DNA of 64,000 bases from Datura wrightii (taxonomy: Eukaryota > Streptophyta > Magnoliopsida > Solanales > Solanaceae), in NCBI GenBank assembly GCA_035772735.1, contig JASDFA010000016.1, positions 151,850,501 to 151,914,500 on the forward strand, given 5' to 3'. How positions within the stretch are numbered: position 1 is the first letter of the stretch; each line of letters opens with the position of its first letter. The position numbers and the translations under genes are program-made. This document shows, in pieces, positions 57,416 through 64,000 of the stretch. The notes beneath the pieces were generated by a model. It was given only the letters and a program-made list of their open reading frames with translations. It was not told the origin of the DNA and did not search any database.

Positions 57416-58046
57416 CTACTCCTCATCCTCATCATCAGCTTCGTCATCACCAAAGACAACCACATGTGACTCCTCCTCCCCGCCCAAGCCTTCGAACAAA
57501 TTGTCGATTGGGCCTTAGACTGTGGATGGGGCAGCCATTTCTATGTCAAGAGCACTCAAATCCGAGTCTGCAATTAGCGCCTACTCCCGCCATTCCTCGT
57601 ACATCAGCCGAAAGAGATGTTAAGGCACCCTCCACTACATCTGCTCGGGAGAAGAGTTTGGTAAGACTATCATAAACATACTTCAACTCCTACTTCATAG
57701 TTCTGGTAATAAGGCTGGGGTGATTTTGGGCTAGCCTTTGCAGCTGGCTGTCAAGAGAAGCAGTCATTTTGGAAAGCTTTTTTATTCCACTTGGGCGAGA
57801 CAATGTGGGGGGAGGTGAAGTCCCATGAAATGGTTCTTCCCCTAATACATGACTTCAAGTCTCGGGGTGTGGAATATTATGGAGGGGAGCAACGAGGTTC
57901 TCTTCTACGTCAGGAGAGGTGTAGCCTTTGGGATCCTCAAAAGGTTGCAGTCTTTTTCTCTTCACATTGGGTGCCTCAGCATACCTCGTCCTTTCCACAT
58001 TTATCACACTGGTGGAGGAGTAGGAGACTCGTTAGGAAATATTTTA
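57416..58046 (-). pseudogene. ORF-T of RT13, C-terminal part
   Basis: From 58046 in sense: F-P-N-E-S (RT2 has F-P-D-E-T), decayed middle with several stops, S-D-L-S-A-L-D-I-E-M-A-A, Q-G-P-I-D-N-L-F-E-G-L-G-G-E-E-E and an acidic end D-D-E-A-D-D-E-D-E-E before TAG at 57416-57418. Closest to the RT2 ORF-T. The N-terminal and central domain were cut off by RT14. Confidence 0.72.
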
Positions 58047-60216
58047 TACCCTAGATTACCAAAGATCAGACCCAAGAGTTGAAACAAAGAGAATTTGAAA
58101 TCTGGCATCAGGCCACAGAACGGGTCGTGATGTGACTTGTGGGGATAAACCACGAGTCGTGAGATGACTCATGGTGATGTTCAGGATGTGATTTTGAAAT
58201 TTGGGATTTAAGGTCCCCACGGACATGACCACGAGTCGTGGTCAGACCTCACGACTCGTTGAGTCAGTCGTGGGAAGTGGTGATTGACAAGGATAGGGGA
58301 GATGGCAGTGTACCCAACAGAATGACCCCATGACTCGTGCTCAGTCGCCATGATTCGTGGGATGGGTCATGGTCAACAGATGGAAATTATTTGAAATTTA
58401 GGGAATTGCATGTGACGGATGATGCCATGAGTCGTGGCCTTGAGTAACGAGTTGTTAGGCCCCTCGTGGGGATTGACGAGTAGTTGTTTCCTGTGAAATA
58501 ACTAAGGGTATTCTCGTCATTCCTGTGCTCTAAGGTCCTATACTACATCATTTTAAGTTATTTTTAGAGTGTATTAAAATAGGATATGTTATTATAACCT
58601 ATTCAAAAAACCTATGCATGCAAGTTAGAGAGAGACAAAGAGGAGATCAAGCCTTAGCCCTTCAAATTCTTCTCAAATCCTTCTTGGGCAATCAGGAAAG
58701 TGTAAGAATCAACTATTATCAGGTATGTAGGGCTATGAATGGGTTAATACATTCACACCCATGCCAAAACACTCTCTAAATCATGAATTCCTATATTGAT
58801 TCTATGGGGTTTTAACCCGATGCATGAAATTTCAAATTTTCTACATTTACATGGTCTAAATAAGTTATTAGTACCGAATTATGAATTATGGGAAAGTTTT
58901 ACATTTTTTTACATTAAAATCATGTTTCAAGCTTTTTAAAATTTAAATGCCCATTTATGAAAAGTTCATGACAGTTAAGATTTATGATGAATGTTCATGT
59001 ATGATGAAGTATTGATGATGAAAAGTATGTTTTTCAGTTTTTATAATCATAATTTCAAGTGAATTAAGTATTTTCAAGCATGTTAAAGTGTTGGGCAATT
59101 CCCTTATGTTCAAGTATGATTTATGAGTTATGAAATGGATTTCATGATTGATCGATTTATTATTTTGGCCGACTAAAGGACCCTTGATTCATGGCTAATC
59201 ATGTATGAAAAGGGGATAAATGATGTTAAATGTTTATTTATCCATGAATATCGTGAATGATGTTTAATGTTTATGTATGAGCCTAATGTGCATGTTTTTG
59301 GAGCAGTGCCTAGCATTGAGTAGCTTGTCGCTCAAAGGACTACGCCAGTGTCATTAACTACGTGACATTGTAGGTTCATAAGGATACATTACAATGTTAA
59401 TAGATCTCCTCTCTCATGATATCACATAATGCACATCCCTTGCCTGGCAAGCCAGGGACGACTCTGCCCACTTGAGTGAAACAGTTGGGCCATAACGTAA
59501 GGCTCTACCATGATGTTGTTAGTTATGATGAGTCCTCCCATTGTTTCTCATATTTCATTGCATTATTATGTTTATGTTATTTTGGATCAAGTGATGATTT
59601 ATAAAGTTTCTCTTATTATTATGATAATGAATGGATTACGAATGATTTGAAAACCTTAAACCTTATATTATCTTATGATATTTATATTATGAGCATGTTG
59701 TTCCACCCTTATGATCTCTTATGAGCTTTTATGTATTTTTAAATGTCCGTTTCACTTACCTTACATAGCCAGTACATTTCACATACTGACCGCATACTCT
59801 ATGATGTATCGTTTCATGATACAGGCTCTGATCTGCAGCCCCCGCACCGTCATTATCCCCTCGAAGATTAGAATCTAGCTCTTTGGGAGTCCTCATTCTC
59901 CGAGGATCGGTTTGATATCAATTATCTTTTCATGCTTAGTTTTTTTTCTAGACTTGTCAGGTTAGTTGGGGGTGTTGTCCCATCAACTCATCAGATATGT
60001 TAGAGGTTTTCAGACCATGTGTAGTATCCAGCTGTTATATATGAATTATGTTTCACTTTCTATGTATGTAATAGTTATGCTTCATCTATGTTATTACATT
60101 GAGTTATTCTCTTTTATTAATTGAGTTAGATGTATGCTCACACCATGGGTCGACTTGGAGTCTCTCACGGCTCCTTGTCCCATGTTACGATCCGGGTTTA
60201 TGTTCGGGTCGTAACA
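58047..60216 (+). repeat. 5' LTR of RT14
   Basis: 2.17 kb, start near TACCCTAGATTACC, end GGTCGTAACA. Contains CCACGAGTCGTGG (58229-58241) and related palindromes within 58110-58480. Confidence 0.77.
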
Positions 60217-60477
60217 AACTTGTTATCAGAGCCACAGGTTTTGGAGTGTCCTAGGGTGTCTAAAAGTCACGTTAAGTGGAGTCTTTTTCATGGGAGCCTG
60301 TTTGCAGTATCCATAGCCATACGTGCTAGTACTCAATTTCTTTGGTGTGAAGCACGCCACACTTAAGAAGAAGAGGCTACGAGACATTTAGGAAATGTTC
60401 CCTTCTTTCATGATCTATGTCGTGTGATTAGATGTCTCCCTATTCTTCTAATTCATCATATTTGCGAATGCAGAATT

Positions 60478-60990
60478 ATGGCTCCCCGCAAAGTAAACGA
60501 TAGAAGGAATGGGAATGGAGATGGCCTTGAGGATGGAAACAGAAAGAGTCACCAGCAGGCCCCACCAATCCAGGAGCACCATGCACCGGAGCTGGTTTCC
60601 CATGCTGAATTTTGGGCAGCTATTCAAATGCTCACGTAGGCCTTGATTGCTCTGATCAATAAATAGGTAGTTGCACATGTCCCGCAAAATGGTAACGCGG
60701 TGATGGCTCAAGTCAGGGATTTCTTGAGAATGAACCCGCTAGAGTTCCTCGGGTCAAAAGTAGATGAGGATCCACAGGAGTTCATTGACGAGATTGTGAA
60801 GATCACCCAGGTCATGAGGGTGAATGGGTTTGAGTGTGCTGAGTTAACTTCATATCAGTTGAAAGGGGTTGCACACATCTGGTTTCGACAATGGGAAGAT
60901 AGTAGGGCCGCTGGAGCAGGTCCTGTCAGTTGGGAGGAGTTTCATGTTGCATTTCTAGATCGGTTCTTCCCTCGTTAGATGAGGGAGTTG
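60478..60990 (+). pseudogene. gag of RT14, N-terminal part
   Basis: ATG 60478: M-A-P-R-K-V-N-D-R-R, H-A-E-F-W-A-A-I-Q-M-L-T then a stop, V-P-Q-N-G-N-A-V-M-A. Open 60700-60978: M-N-P-L-E-F-L-G-S-K-V-D-E-D-P-Q-E-F, Y-Q-L-K-G-V-A-H-I-W-F-R-Q-W, W-E-E-F-H-V-A-F-L-D-R-F-F-P-R. Only three stops in 170 codons, the least decayed gag here. Cut in M-R-E-L by RT15 at 60991; candidate target duplication AGTTG (60986-60990). Confidence 0.88.
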
Positions 60991-63719
60991 ATATAACACC
61001 CCGTAAAATTTTTGGTGATTATTTGATGTTTTTATGCTAGGTTAAGGAAAGTAAAGGTTGTATATTGGTCGTAGCTGACAAGAGAATGTGTACGATCAAA
61101 AAAACCAAAGAGTATGCGAAGTTCATAAGTAAGGGTCAAATTTAAATGATCATATCTCCCAATATATGTTGAATTAGAAGCCCCACGACCTATCCAATTA
61201 TAGGTATTTGAGTCTAGTTTTCATAACATCAAACCTCTTGTCAATTGGAGTTAGGAGTAAGAAGTTATGTGCATTTTACCGAAGCATCATGAGCGGTGAT
61301 GCGGGCATGACGCCCTAGCGCCTCCACATCCCTATTTACTTAAAATCTGATTTTTCACTTGTAGAAAATATTTTTAGCTAAATCTAAATCAATCAGCTTG
61401 CTAAGGATTCCATTTCTCTCTCAATTCCAGCTGCTAGGACAAAGAAAATCAAGGAGGAACGTCAAGCAAAGTTCAAGAAAATCACAAGATAAGTTGAGAT
61501 TACCTTGCCAAGTATGTTAGGGGCTGTTTTGGAGCTCGTTTTGGCAAGGTTTTGAAGAAGTTTTTCTGCGTTTCAAAATATACATGGAGTGGCTATATAT
61601 ACATCTTTACGTAGGCGTTTAAATCAGGAGAAAAGGTAAGGATTTAGCCCCTTTTAAACCTCTCAAATTGCAAAGCGAAAATCTAGAAATTGGAAACTAA
61701 GTGAGCAGCCGATGGACTGTTTAGAAGCTGAGCTTTGCTCGTTTTCCTTAGGCTTTTTGGATGTTTATTTTTCTGGAATTATGCTTCATATTGAGGGGTA
61801 TAATTACAGAAAAACTAAGGTATAATTTCCCTCTTATTTCTCCCTCAAAAGTTAGTGAAAACTAGTTGAGAAAATGACTAAATTTTGTTGTTGTTTCTGT
61901 GTGTTGTTATTGCTATTGTGACTGCCTCAGGTTAGTTATTTTGACTGCATTCTTTTTTGCTATAGATTAAGCTTGTTGTTAGCCTATAAAAAGACTGGAT
62001 TAAGGAGGTTGAAGGCTGATCATTGAGATAGGAAATCGGCTAGAGAAAAGTTCATCGGAGAAAGGTATGTAAGGCGCCCCGTCTATCATTCTTTTAAGCA
62101 CGATTCGTGTTTTGTGAATCGAATAAGACAGAAACCTATTTAAAAGCCTTGATGCAGTATGTTAATCTTCATTTAAGCTTTAAAGTTCTGTGTTTTATTG
62201 AGGATAGATGTTAAGATTATGCCTAGCCGAAGTGAGACATCTAAAGTGTGATATTTTATTGATTGTTATCGTAGTTGTACATTGAGTTGGATACCCCTCA
62301 GTGTGAGCATTGTTAGCTGGTCCTTATTGTATGTCATGTGTATATATATATCTGATGTTAAAAGTGTTTAAAGGTCTGGTAGCTAACTGAAATTGGTGAA
62401 AGAGCCAAGATGAGGACGTGTAAACGATTTTTAGCCACGTAAAGACGTCACAAGTTATTGAGGGTAAACGAGCTTATCGAATTAGGATTACCTGGTTATG
62501 TTTTTCCTTTATCTTATGTGTATGTTATGAATATGTCAGGCCAAGGGGAGATTTCATAATCCCTTTCCCTTAAGTCGAACGACAAGCTAGCGACTTTCTA
62601 AGCTCTAATGTCCCTTAAACGCGATCTATAAATTTTGTTGAAATCTTAGGTCATCCGTAGTTCCTTATGATTTATAAAAAAATTTAATACATGCATTTAA
62701 GTTCTATTTTCTAGCTTTACATGTTATATGTACTCAGTTCCAGTTATGAATTACGCAGGAGGCCTATGTAGGCCACATGTTTAGTATTCTTCATTTCTTG
62801 TTGTACGTATTGAGATGGTACAGTATAAGCTATATCGGCTCCATTTATGTTTTTTCTAAGATTTATTGATTTTACCCCAGTGTGGTACACTGGCTAAAGT
62901 TCTTGTTATTTTACGCCTGTGTGGTGCACAGGCTGGACGGATTTTACCCTGGTATGGTACACCGGCTAGAGGCCTTTTTATTTTTACCCCGGTGTGGTAC
63001 ACTCGCTGGATGAGTTGTATATAGATTTTATGGTCTGCTATCTGCTGGCATTTCCATTATACTTTTTGTTGTGCATTAGATGGTTGCATTTACACTTCAA
63101 TATTGAGTTGTTGTCAGGTTTTTGTTTCCAGGATTCTGGGTTGTTACTACTCCTTATTTCTGGCCTAGTTATCATTTTTATCTTGCATGTTTATAATTTT
63201 CAGCCTTACATACCAGTACATTTTATTCGTACTGATGTCCCTTCATCTTCGGACCCTCCTGCAATCGTGCTGCAGGTACAGGCTGAGGCTCAAATCATTG
63301 GAAATGGTAGAAGCCAGATTTCAGCAGAATAGTGGCATCCTCCTCTCTTCCAGGAGCCATGTCCTAGTTTGGACTATTTTCAGTTTTGTGTACAGCATGG
63401 GTAGGCCGGGGCCCTGTCTCGTGCGTTTCCATTTGTTTACTCTGTAGAGGATGATGTGGACTAGTTTGTATAGTAGTGTGGGTTGTGTAGTCATATTGGT
63501 TTTTCATTGCTTTGCTTAGGTTTATTGTAGCCTTGTCGGCTATCTAGATTGCATATTTATAATTGTCAAGGCATTATTGGCCCAATATTTATCTTGGTTG
63601 GTTGTCACAGGTGGCTTTGTCAGCCTTAGTGTTACATTTATAGATGCCATAGAGCCGACTTCTCGATCGACCATGAATCGAGTGCAAGTTGCACCCTACC
63701 CTAGTTCTAGGGCATGACA
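60991..63719 (+). repeat. 5' LTR of RT15
   Basis: 2.73 kb, start ATATAACACCCCG, end AGGGCATGACA. Longer than the RT5 LTR because it keeps two segments, one of them with the repeat array at 62869-63010. Confidence 0.87.
62869..63010 (+). repeat. Degenerate tandem repeat in the RT15 LTR
   Basis: Four units of 30-45 bases on the pattern TTTTACCCCGGTGTGGTACACTGGCT without fixed spacers; each holds a near-palindrome GTGTGGTACAC. RT5 keeps only one partial unit (22930-22950). Confidence 0.85.
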
Positions 63720-63926
63720 AACTTGGTATCAGAGCAAAGTCGTGTCCTAGGGAGTCCACAAAGCCGTGTCTAGTAGAGTCTTGCTTATGGGTATATTGTG
63801 CACCATACTTATAATCAGGAGGCTATAGGACATTTAGGAATTGTTTCACTTCTTTTACTAATAGTTCGTGCTATAGGTCGAGCTCATAAGTACTGTGATA
63901 TCTAAATCGTGTTATTATTTCTAAGT

Positions 63927-64000
63927 ATGCCTGTGACAAGGAAGATGACTACAAGGTTGATTGGCACTGCCGTTGGGGAGGGTACTAGTCTCCCTCCAGT
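63927..64000 (+). pseudogene. gag start of RT15, runs off the window
   Basis: M-P-V-T-R-K-M-T-T-R-L-I-G-T, matching RT5 gag at 23724. Open to the window end; whether the full gag is intact cannot be seen. Confidence 0.72.

Larger units (their letters stand above)
54015..58046 (-). mobile_element. RT13: RT2-family element, 3' half
   Basis: Sense: ORF-T 58046-57416, non-coding interior, polypurine tract, 3' LTR 55441-54015. Inserted in RT12 gag (no primer site on the RT12 side, so the LTR is a 3' LTR). The 5' half is missing because RT14 begins at 58047. Confidence 0.77.
58047..60990 (+). mobile_element. RT14: Del-like element, 5' LTR and gag start, cut by RT15
   Basis: LTR 58047-60216, primer site 60221-60233 (TGTTATCAGAGCC, one change), leader 60234-60477, gag 60478-60990. 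Same broad family as RT10. Confidence 0.8.
60991..64000 (+). mobile_element. RT15: Del-like element of the RT5 family, 5' end
   Basis: LTR 60991-63719, primer site TGGTATCAGAGC at 63724-63735, leader, gag ATG at 63927 running off the window. Same leader and gag start as RT5. Confidence 0.85.

Noticed and set aside
21275..63719. RT5 and RT15 LTRs as the two ends of one 42 kb element
   Set aside because: Both are followed by a primer site, leader and gag start, so both are 5' LTRs of separate insertions, in different host elements.
1..64000. Pararetrovirus insertion, DNA transposon, tRNA or rRNA gene, CRISPR-like array
   Set aside because: No movement-protein or coat motifs, transposase motifs with terminal inverted repeats, cloverleaf structures, rRNA landmarks or regularly spaced repeats were found by reading. 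The tRNA-like strings are retrotransposon primer sites.

Overview
The window is repetitive plant nuclear DNA. It is an almost continuous stack of nested, decayed LTR retrotransposons of the Ty3/gypsy superfamily. I found no intact host gene, tRNA, rRNA, CRISPR array or bacterial-type operon. Lineage evidence is direct: tRNA-Asp-type primer sites (TGGCGTCGTTGCC) with Athila/Tat-like gag and pol, tRNA-Met-type primer sites (TGGTATCAGAGC) with Del/Tekay-like gag, protease, RT and RNase H, and LTRs of 1.4 to 3.3 kb. The style of the repeats suggests a dicot, possibly Solanaceae; that is an inference only.

I numbered the insertions RT1 to RT15. Left block (1-21274, minus strand): RT4 (Del-like; gag and part of an LTR, 19875-21274) is interrupted in gag by RT1 (Athila-like; 5' LTR 18208-19874, pol 1-2857). 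RT1 is interrupted by RT2 (2858-17969, target duplication ATCAT). RT2 has gag, a protease region and a 3' ORF of the 'putative plant transposon protein' type (called ORF-T here) but no RT, RNase H or integrase. RT2 is interrupted by RT3 (7810-12762), a truncated relative of RT9.

Middle block (21275-45590): RT5 (plus; LTR and gag start, 21275-23924) is interrupted by RT6 (minus; 3' LTR, PPT and ORF-T, 23925-28160). RT6 is fused at about 28161 to the integrase of RT7 (minus; integrase to 5' LTR, 28161-34799). RT7 abuts RT8 (minus; another ORF-T element, 34800-45590), which holds RT9 (34926-44203, target duplication CATAA). RT9 is complete, with 3.2 kb LTRs and a 2.8 kb interior without recognisable coding sequence (LARD-like).

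Right block (45591-64000): RT10 (plus, Del-like; LTR, gag, protease, RT, RNase H, integrase start) inserted into the RT8 ORF-T. Its gag carries a lone LTR (RT11, same family as the RT6 LTR). RT10 is fused at about 52905 to RT12 (Athila gag/protease, minus), which holds RT13 (3' LTR, PPT, ORF-T, minus). RT13 holds RT14 (plus, LTR and gag), and RT14 holds RT15 (plus, same family as RT5), which runs off the window.

All coding regions contain stops or frameshifts, so nothing here is likely to move by itself. The points most worth a second look are: (i) RT2, a gag-pro-ORF-T element without pol that has a TATA-like internal promoter upstream of ORF-T; (ii) four independent ORF-T copies; (iii) the LARD-like pair RT9/RT3; (iv) inverted repeats at the very start of the LTRs in two families, and a hairpin upstream of the TATA box with one compensatory base change; (v) GC-rich, palindrome-rich blocks inside the LTRs of every family present.
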